Below, in pieces: positions 46,101 through 57,318 of a DNA stretch of 64,000 bases. Origin of the DNA: Pelodera strongyloides (Eukaryota > Nematoda > Chromadorea > Rhabditida > Rhabditidae); NCBI GenBank assembly GCA_036852015.1, contig JAANDG010000014.1:62001-126000 (forward strand), in the 5' to 3' direction. The position numbers were made by a program, and so were the translations under genes. Numbering within the stretch: the stretch's first letter is position 1; each line of letters starts with the position of its first letter. The notes beneath the pieces were generated by a model, which saw nothing but the letters and a program-made list of their open reading frames with translations, was not told the DNA's origin and ran no database searches.

Positions 46101-49100
46101 TTCCCGCGGACGCGGCAACGCATTTGCGCGCTGCGCGATTGCGGACCAGGGAGCGAGGGGAAGGGTACTGTACCAGTATGTCTTCTATGCGCTATGTCAA
46201 AGTTCAATTGTCGCACTGCGCCAGGCAGAAGGTAGTAAAGGTTAATTTCCATCAGTTATATTCACATTGAACAAAATTAGAAAGCACTCGGGAACTATGT
46301 CAAACAAACAATAACAGATACTATTGGCTTGGAATTCACTGCATATACATCCTAACGAGATACTAATAAACTGACAAAAACGAATCTCTTACTTATTTTT
46401 ATTTTTCTTATTAGTACCTTAAAATGAGTGCATCAATATGGTGAAAGATATTCAATAACAAATTTTGAATAAATTTATGTGAGTATTGTATGGATATGAA
46501 TATGAGAAAGTTCACACTTTCTAGGGCTAGAGAAAACTTTTCAGACGTTCGGACTGTCAGGAAGTGCCCGCGTGTAGCGATCATCCGAACCTTCTGCCAG
46601 AGGAACAACCCGACAATCCTTTTTCGGTAACGTAATTTAAAGAGTTCCTATCCCTTTTCCGTAACGTAATGGAAAGAGTCTCTATCCCTTTTCCATAACA
46701 TAATTTAAAGAGTTCCTATCCCTTTTCCGTAACATAATGGAAAGAGTTCCTATCCATTTTCCGTAACATAATGGAAAGAGTTCCTATCCATTTTCAATGG
46801 AAAGAGTGACTGTGCCTATCCCTTTCAGGTAGCATAATTGAAAGAGTTCCTATCCCTTTTTTTTTGGTAGCATAATGGAAAGAGTTCCTCTCCCTTTTCG
46901 GCACATAATAAAAAGAGTTCCTATCCCTTTTCGTTAAAATAATGAAAAGAGTTCTGACTGGTATAATAACTAAAGATTTTTTTCGTGATTTTCTGTCTGC
47001 TCTGTAACTGTTGGGCTGTTGGCGAACTAAACACTTAGCAATCCTGTTCAACCGTTTGCAATGTTCTATTAGAAAACGCATGATAACGAGCCCCAATAGT
47101 GTTCGTTTTCGTAAACTACTGGTTTATCCAAAAACTGATAAGTGAACAAAAAATGTCTGGCCTTTTACAATACCAATTTTGATTTAGATCTATGACACAT
47201 GTTATGAGTGGTGCCCTGTTGATGCGCCAGTAGATCAATTTGACTGCGTTAGACGTCCTTTCTGTACATTCTCATTGAAGGCAGGCACAGACAGAAACCC
47301 AGAGAAAGAGGTGCGTAATCTTTTAATTTCAATGTTAATGACAAAAAAACTGTAATATTAATAACGATTTATTAGACAAACAGAAACTGCACGTTGACAA
47401 ACATACAGCGTCCCATGGTCTGGACAAGAGTGGGCCCTAACGGGTCGAGCCAGCTCCCGGAGCCAGCTCACAGAGCCGGATTCACCGGACGAGCCGGTTC
47501 CCGGTTGAGCCACTTCTTTGGCTCCGGGCGTGAGCTGGCTCATTGCTCGCAAACAACAATGGCTCACTTAAAGAGCCAGTACAGTCGGTGATAGAAAAGT
47601 TTGTTCATCTAAGGAGCCGGCACGTTGGGAAATTTTTGCTTGTGTTTTATTAATATATTGATTAAATGAAAGAGTAAATTACTAAAATCCTTCGGTGGTT
47701 TTGTGTTTGAGACTGATTCCCCGTGCTGAATACCGTAGTTTTGGCCTGCGTCTCTCCAAAATGCAGTATATTTCGTATGAAGAAAAATTCTACTTTTTAT
47801 TATAATCCTAAACTTAATTTTCTGTTTATCTTGGATTGTATTTACGTGTTGTTTTGTTGTAAAGATTCTTTCTGCGCGTACTTTATGTGGTGGAGCCGGA
47901 GTCATTGTCGGATATGACCCGGAGCCTTTAGGGGAGCTGTTATTATCCACACTATGAGCCGGAGCCACTAGGGGAGCCGGGACACTTAGGATGAGATTAA
48001 ATAAACGGCTCAAAAATCGTGGCTCCGGAGCCATTCACTGAAAATGAGCCATTAACGCCCACTCTAGTCTCCTCCTGCATAAGTAGGCAATATTTATTCG
48101 TGCCACTAGTTGTAAGCTTAGTGGTAACAAAGAATAGTAAAATGTTCATGCGCCACTTTCTTGGCTTGTGCGTACTCTGATTGGCGTAACTTTGAATACA
48201 TGTTGCTTATTGATTTAAAGGCGTTAAATGCTTTTATTGATTCGGTCACCACCGAGCCGTCGTTAATGTCATCCAACAGCAGCCATAAGACATGGTGTTT
48301 CACAAAGCCCGTATGCTGTCAATGTCAAGTGACCAAATATCGCTCGTTATTTACCCGAATAGTGTTTTTTGCAGTTCATTTACGTTGTACCGCCGATGAA
48401 TTCTTCGAGGAACATGTACAATTCTGATTCTTGTCTTGTTCGGCCATGTGATAAGGAAGGCCAGGTTAGTTTTAACTTTTAACTTTTAGCAAGAGCTGCG
48501 TAATTTTTTGTAAGCTTTAGGTGTTTGGTATAAGTAGGCCAACTTTTCGCAACGAGACTTATTAAATGAACTTTGGTAAATAAGCCGCAGACGTTTCATA
48601 TAAGCATGTCTATTTTCATGAGTACTTTGAACGTATCGCTCGCGTATTGTAAAGTCGCCCCACAAATAACATTATAATCAAATTGCAGGCCAAATGCTGG
48701 ACAAAGACAAATCCAACGTCTAGCAACAAGTTTGTCTCAATCGGTTGGTATATCGAGTTTTTAGCAATTACTTGTTAAGAAAAAGGTTAACGAGAAAAGT
48801 GAAGGCAATATTTCGAAAATTTCGCTCATTAGGTGCATTTACAACGTCATACAATACAGCGACACTTTTCGACCCTTATAGCCAAAAAATTCAAATTCTG
48901 GCAGTTAGTTCGCTTTAACTAAATCATGTTTTCGTTTTACATGAAAAATGACCAATTGCGTGGCAATTTTTCAGAAAGTTATCGTAGCGCCTATGACATT
49001 ATGGCATGGTTTCCATTGATCCACGCTGTGGGAGTCGTTCTTGTTCTATTTGGTATCTTTATAAAGAGGTGGTGAATTTTTTTTCCAATTCAAAAAGGTG

Positions 49101-50840
49101 TTGCTAAAAATAAGTATATTTTCTACAGTATTATATTATGAGCAAATTGAGGTCGGTGTTTTTTTCTAACTGCTTCTCACTCCATACCTTGAAAATTTTC
49201 ACCGAGCTCGTGTGGTGTGGTTGTTGTACGCTGTGGACTCAGTCAGATCGTAGGAAATATGTGAACCCATTTGGTGACGGTTCACTGGGTTGTCGTGGGC
49301 CAGCCCATTTTGTGGATACTTCGTGACCATCTGGTGACCAAGTTTCATCGAGAACCGTCATGAACTGGTCAGCAACTGGTCACGAACCAGCCACCAAAAA
49401 ATTTTTCGATAAATAAACATTTGGTGGGCCAACAACCACGGGTTTTCTGGGGTTTCGGAAATTATTTCTTCTTCCGGTGATGTTACCAATAAAAATGATA
49501 ATTATCTAAAATAACTGTTGTCCTCGTCCTGTTGTCCCATATTCAAATATGGGCCATACTTTTCTCTTGACCTTCCGTTCATATAGAATTTTGAATAGTT
49601 CTTTCCTTTCTTTCAGAGATGAGAACATCCATTTTGGCAATACCACTTTTATTGAAGTACAAACGGAATATTATCCAAGCACCGAAAACAAAATGGAGAA
49701 GGTGAATGCGCGCGAGAGGAGAATTAAGAGGGTAATTTAATAAGCTAAGAGTTTATTGATTTATTGATTAATTTGGTTTTTGCTGTCCTGAAGCTGTTTG
49801 GAAAATCTATTATTAATAGGTTTCTTTATTCGTTTGCCTTCGTAGGATAGGTTGCATGTTGCATACGTTTAATACAATTATGATTGGTACAACTCAAAGT
49901 AACATAGTCATGGGCTTCCTCTTTTATGATTTCTGGGAAAACAGCAATTCAGACTTCAGAAAGACCATAACATAAAGTTAAACTGTAGGTCTGAAACGGT
50001 TTATTTTTTTATTTTCAGCTGAAGCGCGCTGCACATCGAATCTCCGAGGGTGTATCAAAGGGACCTATGGACGATATTAGGGTGCGATTTTGAATTTTGG
50101 TAGAAGAATTGAGAAAAAAAAGCTCACCATAAGTCGTCATACTACTTGCAAAAAAATATATTATTTATTAGAACATTGTGGCGATCTCTGATTAGCTGTT
50201 TCTGGCGTTTTAGAGCTTTAGTTCAAAGCGAAATTACACACGTGCAATACAGTTGAACAGCATTAATTTTCCAAAGCGCATCTCAAACGCATTTGTGAAA
50301 TATGCACAATAAAAAGGCAACAAACCAGGTGAGGGCACATTTAAGGTAGTAGTTTTTTGTTCCGTGAACTTTGGAATCAATCCAAGTTGGTGCCTCTATA
50401 TTATTATACCAGACGGCTATCGCCGCCTGAGGCGACTTTCAAAGTCTAAAATGCAGGAACTTCAGTGATTACACTTCTGCGAAACTTTCGCACCGTACTC
50501 GAAAAATTATGAAACAAAATTCGGATTTCGCTTGCTCAAGACATGGCTCCGGCACTCCTTTTATAGCCTTAGATATTCTAATTTTCGTTGCGTTCACATG
50601 CGGCTTCAAACAAAAAAGTAAACTCTTCTCCTTTATATAATAAGATATATATACCTCTATATTATATGTAAGCAAATTCAGGGTACTTCATCCACGAGCA
50701 AGACTGCGATGTCATCAAAATCGCTATACCTAAAATCGCGAAGCAAGAGATCGTTAACCCCGACGACTCCAACAGAAAAACGACGATCGAAAAACAAGTC
50801 GTGCAAGAAAAAGTATAGAAAGAAGCCCATTTTTGTGTAG
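40198..50840 (+). CDS. Unrecognised cysteine-rich type I membrane protein
   Basis: Exons: 40198-40209, 40342-40428, 41139-41192, 41239-41278, 42586-42638, 43205 to 43315 or 43318, 45611-45636, 45811 to about 45960, 47188-47310, 48375-48464, 48689-48743, 48975-49068, 49617-49731, 50019-50081 and 50682-50840. Exons 1-2 give the signal peptide MVRFIIVLLIFFSLNFC. The ectodomain has about 18 Cys (RKCTNNTKLTGC, CELLLEKCEPGHE, DTCYEWC). One TM segment (WFPLIHAVGVVLVLFGIFIK) precedes a Lys/Arg-rich, Ser/Thr-rich cytoplasmic tail ending RKKPIFV. All phases from 47188 on match, as do those up to 43205. The 45811 exon runs into a MITE and its join to 47188 is unresolved; without the 43205 donor the reading stops at 43330, so two genes are possible. 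The 41239 acceptor is weak. Confidence 0.65.
40509..40672. mobile_element. Palindrome of the CGTTTCAAAAACCGG family
   Basis: GCGGCCGGTTTTTGAAACGT at the left and CCGTTTCAAAAACCGGCTGT at the right. It lies in the intron after 40428. Confidence 0.7.
41335..41480 (+). repeat. Dispersed repeat, CCTCCCTAG family
   Basis: Direct copy of the segment at about 30249-30395. It sits in an intron of the membrane-protein gene. Confidence 0.65.
41757..42184. mobile_element. Palindromic MITE (AGTCACGATAA termini)
   Basis: Termini AACACAGTCACGATAAATTC and GAACTTATCGTGACTG, with inner inverted motifs GAACTCAGGGAGA and ATACCCTGCAG. Intronic. Confidence 0.75.
42386..42520. repeat. CA-rich tandem repeat, ~62-bp unit x2
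   Basis: Two units sharing GAACACACACGCA and CACACATGCACA then ACCCAACTG. Confidence 0.8.
42820..42995. mobile_element. Degenerate TTAA palindrome, intronic
   Basis: TTAAAACGGAATACCGACCG at the left, GCGGCCGCCATTTCGCTTC at the right. Same family as 39154-39338. Confidence 0.6.
43360..43625. repeat. TCCGAGCTCGG-type repeat fragment
   Basis: Shares CCAGCTAGTTTTTTACTAGA, TTTTTAGTCGG and AAGCTCGG with the element at 28340-28620. It follows the exon ending at about 43315 and ends near a G7 run. Confidence 0.6.
44075..44240. repeat. CGGGGCCATATCGGGGTTT tandem repeat
   Basis: Four to five imperfect units of about 40 bp, two in each orientation around a T run, so the array is partly palindromic. 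Intronic. Confidence 0.8.
44705..44864. mobile_element. Small AAAGGGATGGG/CCCATCCCTTT element
   Basis: Inverted termini AAAGGGATGGGTTAA and TTGACCCCATCCCTTT. It shares its right TTAA with the next element, so the two are back to back. Confidence 0.55.
44861..45274. mobile_element. TTAA-flanked palindromic MITE, copy 2 of a pair
   Basis: Sister of 10627-11042 (shared TTTACCATGGCC, ACACAACAATCAA, TTGGCCAATA). Intronic in the membrane-protein gene. Confidence 0.85.
45973..46142. mobile_element. GC-rich palindromic MITE abutting an exon
   Basis: Arms CGCGCAGCGCGCAAATGCGT and complement with CGCGTCCGCGGAAAAGA. The coding frame from 45811 reads into it and stops at 45995. A related fragment (CGCGTCCGCGGTAAGG) is at 2763-2780. 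Confidence 0.75.
46618..46960. repeat. 34-bp minisatellite, intronic
   Basis: About nine units of AAAGAGTTCCTATCCCTTTT plus CCGTAACATAATGG, some truncated. It lies between exons 45811 and 47188. Confidence 0.9.
47427..48066. mobile_element. GAGCCGG-repeat inverted element, intronic
   Basis: Termini ACAAGAGTGGGCCCTAACGG and ATTAACGCCCACTCTAGT are inverted. Both halves carry many GAGCC/GGCTC motifs. Short AGAGTGGGC ends plus subterminal repeats suggest a hAT-type MITE; target duplications are not clear. Confidence 0.65.
49243..49478 (+). repeat. Dispersed repeat, GGTCACGAACCAG family
   Basis: Third copy, in the intron between 49068 and 49617 of the membrane-protein gene. Ends GGTTTCGGAAATTATTTCTT. 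Confidence 0.75.
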
Positions 50841-53475
50841 CTAACTTATGACTTACTAAATGATCAATTACAGACCATTATTGTAAATTTTACTCAAAAC
50901 AGACATTTTCAAAAGGCTTCCTAAACAAAAAATGTATTATTTATTAGAACATTGTCGCGATCGCTGATTAGGTGTTTATGAGAATACATGTGTTGTTAAA
51001 GCGAAATGCCAGCACCTTTGGAAAATTTGCATATGATAAGCAAATCCTATGTATCCTATGCTAATTTTGCGCGATCGTCCACGGCTATCGCGCAAAATTA
51101 GCATAGGATACATAGGATTTGCTTATCATATGCAAATTTTCCAAAGGAGCTGGCATTTCGCTTTAATACGGAAATGTTATGCATGATGTCGCTGGCTTAA
51201 CAATAAAGTTGTTGTCCGATATGATCTTTCAAAAACTGGCAGTTATTTCGATTTAGTTTTTTTTCGGCTAAAGATTCAGTGACTCAACCTCCGATTTTAA
51301 AATGTGCATAACTTTCGATAGATGATGGTGGACCGTCCCGACCCTTTAGCTTCTTGTACATCAACTTATATTTATCTCTACTAGGCGTTTTACGGAAACC
51401 CTTGCGGATGCAAAAACCTTCAGTTGGGAGCTGATCTTATATCCTCAACGGATGCTTACTTATTTGCCTACAATCGACCGTAGCCCTTCACTCACTGTAT
51501 TTATTTGTTTGTCCATTTGTTTGTTTAGCGACTTTTTCTCCCCGTTAAGGTCATTATGCCAATAAATACTGGTCTAATAATGTCAAACGGCTTTAACTCG
51601 AGGATAATGGCGGATTATATCCATAGATGGAGCTATTTGGTATTTATGTTCAGATTAATAGATCCTTAGTTTAATCTATATTACGGTTGTGTGAACTACC
51701 AACTGTGATAAAAGGTATGCAAAATATTTATTTTTGATTCTTTTTTTCACTTTTGAACATAGAAACACAGGACAGGCTGACTGATAGTACATAGAATTGA
51801 CTAAATATTTGGGAGTAAAAATAGCCATTTAGTGTAAATAAGAGCAGCTTAGGTTTTCTTTTCGAAGCGCAATTAAAAGTTTAAAGAAAAAGCCAACACA
51901 TTGAGTTTTTCTACTTATTTATGTCGCAAATTAGACCTTATAAGAAAGGAAAATGATAAAAAATATATGGTTAAAATCTGGCAATGAAGACTCTAATAAA
52001 AAATTGCAATGAAACAAAATGAAACAATACACTTTTTCGTTACAATTCACAATATTAAACACATATTTCAACATTCAAATGCAGTATTGATTAGAAAAGC
52101 CACATTAAAAAAAGCAACAAATTGTAATTAGCCAATTCCCAATGAAAGTTCTTTGCTCCCTGAAGCTGAAGGCCTCTCACATGAGGGTTTTTTGATTCGT
52201 GAACTTCAGTATTTTAAATTTTCAATCTCTTTTAGAAAGTAATATTTAACTTCTAAAGCATATCGTCAAACAGTGAAAGAAAAACATATGACCAAATTGT
52301 ATTAAAATACAGCAATGTGAAACTTTGATACATGGTAGTAAAGAAGTGATTCATACTTGCATAAATTGTACAGTCAATGACAATGTGCCACAAGAAACAT
52401 TATTTGGTAATATTAATATTTTAGTGTTTTTACATTAATTGGAATTGTGTCTTATGATGAAACCGTGTAGCGCAGGAACTCGGAAGCGATTGAACTGAAA
52501 TTAGAAGAATATAGGTCATATTTAGTTAGCAGTCATACTGTATTAGACAATCCCTTTATTAACAAAGACTCGTTGTCGCTTCAAAAAGGCCCTGTACGTT
52601 ACTATTCGATAAAAACGAAAAGCTTCAGTTAATTCCTTTTAGTCCATACTGAAAACTGATATTCTTTGTTTTTCAGCTTTTCTAGTGAAACTTGATTCTC
52701 GGGCGTTTTTTCAAATCCACAAAATTTGGGAACATATCCCTTTATCGGAAAACGGTGTACAACTAAAAGGTATAACATGCTCATTCAAGCGTTAAAGCTT
52801 CTTAAATAAAGCGGAATTGCACGTGGTTTTGTAAGATATTTTTGAACATCATTCAGTCTTATGATGGGCAACTTGTATTCCATTCTGCATACGTGGGAGA
52901 GCAGTTGTGCAACAAACATTTCACTTTCACAATTTCCAGGGTAGGTGTCAATTGTTCCCCCAATTTGCGTACACCCTTCCCACCGTCGTTTGTATTTACA
53001 ACGTCAGCGTTCCTCGTCCGCGCGACGAAAACGCTTGTTTATATGCGCGGAATCGGCAAAGGTGTCAAATAACACTCGCGGTGCATGCAATTGCAAGAAG
53101 ATAGCTACGTCGTGCGGTGAAGTATTGCAAATAAATTAACTGGACAATGACGACGCTCCTGGAGAAAGAACTACTTAACGGCTTTGGAACGCCGTTCGGA
53201 AAGTATCGTCTTTTATGTTTGATGACGAATGACTATTTTTTTGGATAAACAAGTCTAGGTGAATAGTGATTTCGAAAAGTTCTCGACGAAAGATGGTGAA
53301 CGAAAAAAAACAAGTTAAGAATATTGTTAAACTTCGTTGGGTCCCGTGAATTTGAAGTTTGAGTTTGAAGAATGTGCCGACGTCACGAACATTAAACAGA
53401 ATGAAAAATTCACTGTAGTTTCTTTGTTTTACAGGAAAGACAATTGTTTTCGGGCACGTCTCTTGCCGACAGTTA
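50841..53475. other. AT-rich intergenic region, no supported gene
   Basis: Long AT-rich stretch downstream of the membrane-protein stop codon. Only the TTAA palindrome at 50996-51166 and short incidental frames at 52842-53139 are seen. Confidence 0.6.
50996..51166. mobile_element. Near-perfect TTAA palindrome (AAGCGAAATGCC)
   Basis: 171 bp, TTAAAGCGAAATGCCAGCAC to its complement. The arms differ at very few positions around a small central loop (GCGATCGTCCACGGCTATCGC region). It should extrude a long hairpin and looks recent. Confidence 0.9.
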
Positions 53476-53512
53476 CCCTAAGCCTAAGCCTAAGCCTAAG
53501 CCTAAGCCTAAG
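53476..53512. repeat. Interstitial telomere-like tract (CCTAAG)6
   Basis: Six exact CCTAAG units, the complement of the nematode telomere repeat TTAGGC. A degenerate second tract lies at 56841-56880 and scattered units at 12256-12285. Confidence 0.95.
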
Positions 53513-53931
53513 TCCTAGTTCAAAAGTATGCATCTGCCTCGTTATTTCCGAATCCCAATTGTCAGTCCCAAATGCCCAATTGCGAATATTCATGTAATTG
53601 CAGGTTGTCCATCGTCAGTCCAAATATGTATATGTGTTCAGCGACAAATCGCCTATTTATCCGGAAGTGCTCTTTTCTTGGCACCATACATTACAAGGCA
53701 CTCAGCCGCGTGCTGCCGGCCTTATTGCTTGACGTGACAGATGGGAAACATCCGAAGGCTTAGGACTAAGGAACATAAGGAGTCCGAGATTAGGGCACAA
53801 TTAGGAAGGTAGGGATAACCCGGGCTCCAAGTGCATCTCAGGGTAAACACCGCTCTGTCTTAGGATTAATGCGAGCCGGGGTGCTGGCACGTAGAGAAAC
53901 TACTCATTGCGGAGATGGCTTGAACAATGTG

Positions 53932-54020
53932 TGGGTGGGTGTGCGGGTGCCTGTATGTGCGTGCATGTATGTGTGCGAGCATGCATATGGATATGTGTGT
54001 ATCTGCCTGTATGTGGGAGT
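53932..54020. repeat. (GT)n-rich degenerate microsatellite
   Basis: GTGTGGGTGGGTGTGCGGGT and similar. Confidence 0.8.
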
Positions 54021-54333
54021 TTCATGTGATTATCTATGAGACACGCAGGACAAAATCAAGCTAAGCATAAGAACACAAGAATACAAGTTGCCAAAAAAAC
54101 GTGAAAACGAACCCACGTTTTCGGCAGCTAGTCCAGTTTATAGAAGTAGGAGCCACATGGAAAAGAATGAGGTAACAGAAGCCAGCAACCTTCCTGAAAA
54201 TGATTATAATTCATACGCTGAAAAATATGCACTCATTACCGGCAAATTTCCTGATCGTAGCACTGCACGCAGAGCCGCGAATACTCTGAAGGCGTCGGTT
54301 TGCTGGTTTTCTAATGTTCGATATCGCCCAGGC

Positions 54334-54861
54334 TTAAAGGGACAGGCCCACCGATATAAACCTATATTTATTATTTGTTCATAATTCATAAAAAGGGTAA
54401 TTATTATAGTATATACAAACTAAATAGTATTAAGTTTTACCATGGGGAAGTTTTTTCGGTGAGGTTTCCTTACGGAAGGTACCGTAGACAAGCCTTTGGT
54501 GAAAGAAAGTTAAAACATTTTTAAGGAAGTTAAAACCTCCCCATAGTACCGTAGTTGTTTGCTTATATTAGTCCTGCGACGAAACACGAGAGAGTATGCT
54601 GAATAAAGAGGCACCAGCCTAAGAAGACACATATGCACATGAGAGTGCAGACAACGAGGCAAACCAAGAAGAACAAAAAATGCATACACCTTTAAACAAA
54701 GACGGCTCTACGGTACCTTCCGTAAGGAAAGCTCACCGGAAAAACTTCCCCGTGGTAAAACTGAATAATATTTAGTCTGTATATATTTTAACAAATACTC
54801 TTTTTATGAATTATGAACAAATAATAAATATAGGTTTATTTCGGTGGGCTTGACCCTTTAA
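54334..54861. mobile_element. TTAA-flanked palindromic MITE
   Basis: TTAA ends, AGGGACAGGCCCACCGATA and complement. Its outer arms resemble 3458-3854; inner arms TACGGAAGGTACCGTAG and complement surround a unique centre of about 170 bp. Confidence 0.9.
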
Positions 54862-55501
54862 CAATACTCGGTTTATGAATACTCGTCAACATTTCCTACA
54901 TTATACATCTACAGCCGTGGTTAGATTACGAAAAAAAAACAATTCAGAAACAGTTCAGCTCAGGAAAAAAAACAGTTTCTTCAAATGATGGTACAAACTC
55001 TACAAACCACGCTACAAATATAATATCCCAGGTCCCGTTGTTGGAGTACTAATTACCCAGATATCTCTATACCTGAGCAGAATCTTATCCTGGGCAGATG
55101 TTCAAAAAATCACTATTTAGTTGATTTTCATCCAGGTAGCGTTAATCCGAAACAACCCCTAATGATCGGCTGGAAAGCACCTGGCTAGATGCTGACCGGA
55201 TTACCGTAGTACAGTCGAATGCGTTTCAAATAGTTTGCGCGCGCCCGCATGTGTGGGCGATCGACCCGCCTCATTAGTGCGGATTAGATATACGCGAGTA
55301 TTTTGAACTATGATGGACAAAAAGGAGTTAATCATCGATCGGGCAATATGTCACCAAAAAAGGTGCCGCGAGAATGGTGAGCTGACAGACAGATGACAAA
55401 AGAGGTAGTCGTTCGAAAATAGTTGGGTCAAGTTTCTGTACAAGAAGCCCAGACCCACTTTGCTTTTCAGATGAAAGTTTGAGCCCTAGATTTGGTTGAA
55501 T
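54862..55501. other. Intergenic, no supported gene
   Basis: No coding-like frame. A TTGCTTTTCAG acceptor at about 55462-55471 sits about 30 bp before the small-peptide ATG and could be a trans-splice site. Confidence 0.4.
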
Positions 55502-55695
55502 ATGAAAATATGGTTATTCTCGTTGTCTTTGCTTCTACTGCTAAATGAAATTATAGAAAATGGTGGCAATTTACCCTATATCGATGGCTTTTCGTACAAC
55601 GGCAATTGAGCAATACCCTCCCTCATTTATCCTTCTTTTTCCCTTTCGCAGAGGCTGTATTGGTAGATGCGCGGAATTCGATTAAGAAATTCTGA
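55502..55695 (+). CDS. Candidate short secreted peptide
   Basis: ATG 55502 opens MKIWLFSLSLLLLLNEIIEN, a textbook signal peptide. Unspliced, it runs 35 codons to 55609. Alternatively, the intron 55563-55651 (donor GTGGCA, excellent acceptor CCCTTTCGCAG) joins to 55652-55695 in frame, giving EAVLVDARNSIKKF and a stop, 34 residues. Either way it is tiny. No dibasic neuropeptide processing site is present in the unspliced form. An upstream TTTTCAG could accept a spliced leader. Chance occurrence cannot be excluded. Confidence 0.35.
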
Positions 55696-55882
55696 TGAGA
55701 ATCTAATTAAAAACGAGGGACATGGGCTGAAGGAAGATATCCCGCAGAAATGTTTTGCCCCATTGGACTAACAATAAGATCCTAGCCGTAGTACTGGAAA
55801 AATTACCCTACAGGCATATATTGTTGTACTCCTCGTGTATTTACTTCTAAAATAAAGCAGAAAGCAAAGATCTTATTCTTGT

Positions 55883-57318
55883 TCACCGAGATGCAATGAG
55901 AGAAATGTTTTGTTTCTTGATTTTTTTGGTACACTGGACTAACAGTAACAATTTTAGAATAGAGAATAGAGAATTATGAGCAAAAAGAGGAGCGAGATAC
56001 AGGGTGATGAATTTCTTGATGGAATCAATTTCTGCTAATAAACACAGAAAATCTAGGACACAGCTCATGAAGCTCATAGCTTCCGCTGACGATGCTCACA
56101 TGATCCAAGGGAAAAGGGAAAAGAAATACGACGAAAAATAAAAAAAAATTGCATTCTTTGAAGTCTGAAGCACTCTTTTCTGCATGGGTCTGAGCGTCTG
56201 AGGCTTAATCTTTAAAGGGATAGTGTCAACCTCAGTAATGCCTTATTTCTAACTGTTCCCTTTTTTATATTCAATGTTGTACATTGCGCAATATTGCGTA
56301 TTATTTGCATGCACCAAATAGAAACATAGCATATAGCAAACTATTCAAATCCGGATGTTATACCGCTTTAAAGTTGCGGTGTCATTAAAAAAAGCATATT
56401 CCCACCTGTTCCCTTTGTGCGCAATGTTGATGTTGGAGCCAGCGTGGTTGTCGTGATCATCTCCGTGCAGTTACTCAATATACACGTGTACTCTTGTGGT
56501 TTCTTCTGAAATAAGACGAAGGCTAGAAAATAGCTATCATATGCACGACAACAAAACAATATAAGCACCCAACTCGCCTTGTGAAGCGCAAGGTGATAGG
56601 GTTCCCCTTGGTTGACGTTATTTACTTGTATTGATTGTTAACCAATATATCATAACTAAAAACTCAATATTGTAACTAATGAAACTGAAACTCGTAAACA
56701 AAACCCTTAAATACCTGCAAAGCGTCGTAAACGCAAACTCGGTCCGTGCTCTTACACTTGTCACCATTGAGTTCATCGTGTTTGCAACACATTTCGAAAA
56801 TCTGAAAAAAAGACCATAAGAGATATCATTTTTACGAATAAGCCTAAGCCTAAGCCTAACCCTAAGCACAAGCCTAAGCACACGGCAAGACCAAAAAGAA
56901 TAGAAAGGAAAGTAGTAATTCACATACTTTGCAATAATGATCTCCCGCGTAAATAGCCATATCGTTGCATTTCTGTGTCCAATCACGAATAGTGGGATCG
57001 AAACAACTGACTCCCTGAAATATGAATTTTTAAGTCTGGTTTAATTACCCAAGTTTGAGGTATTCTCCTAATGATGATATCCTAGTGCCTAACTCAACTG
57101 TATTACCATTGGGTCTTGGTGTTTATGCTCACATAATGACATAATCGAAATATCTAAACAACTAATTTAGTAGCATAAGGCATAAGCAACAGATATTTTT
57201 TTCAAACAGGTGCTGGGTCGGTTTCTGCTACAAAATAAGTTAATCAGAAAAAAAATAAAGTGATTTGTACCAAAAATATCACAGCGAATAAGCAGGCGAC
57301 CACAGTTGTCCTCGTCAT
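55883..57318 (-). CDS. Small cysteine-rich secreted protein, unrecognised family
   Basis: Minus-strand exons 57318-57271 (signal peptide MTRTTVVACLFAVIFL), 57014-56928 (starts GVSCFDPTIRDW), 56801-56715 (starts IFEMCCKHDELNGDKC) and 56505-56406 (starts KKPQEYTCILSNC, then a Thr-rich run). The first three are phase 0 with exactly 16, 29 and 29 codons and strong splice sites. Mature Cys are at SCF, KCN, YCK, MCCK, KCK, VCV, TCI and NCT. A last exon 56085-55883 fits in phase (hydrophobic, ending SLIASR and stop), but its acceptor is poor, so the C-terminus is uncertain; it could be a GPI or membrane anchor. The intron 56802-56927 holds telomere-like CCTAAG units. Confidence 0.7.

Noticed and set aside
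46618..46960. CRISPR-like array
   Set aside because: Units are contiguous minisatellite repeats without unique spacers, in an intron of a eukaryotic gene.
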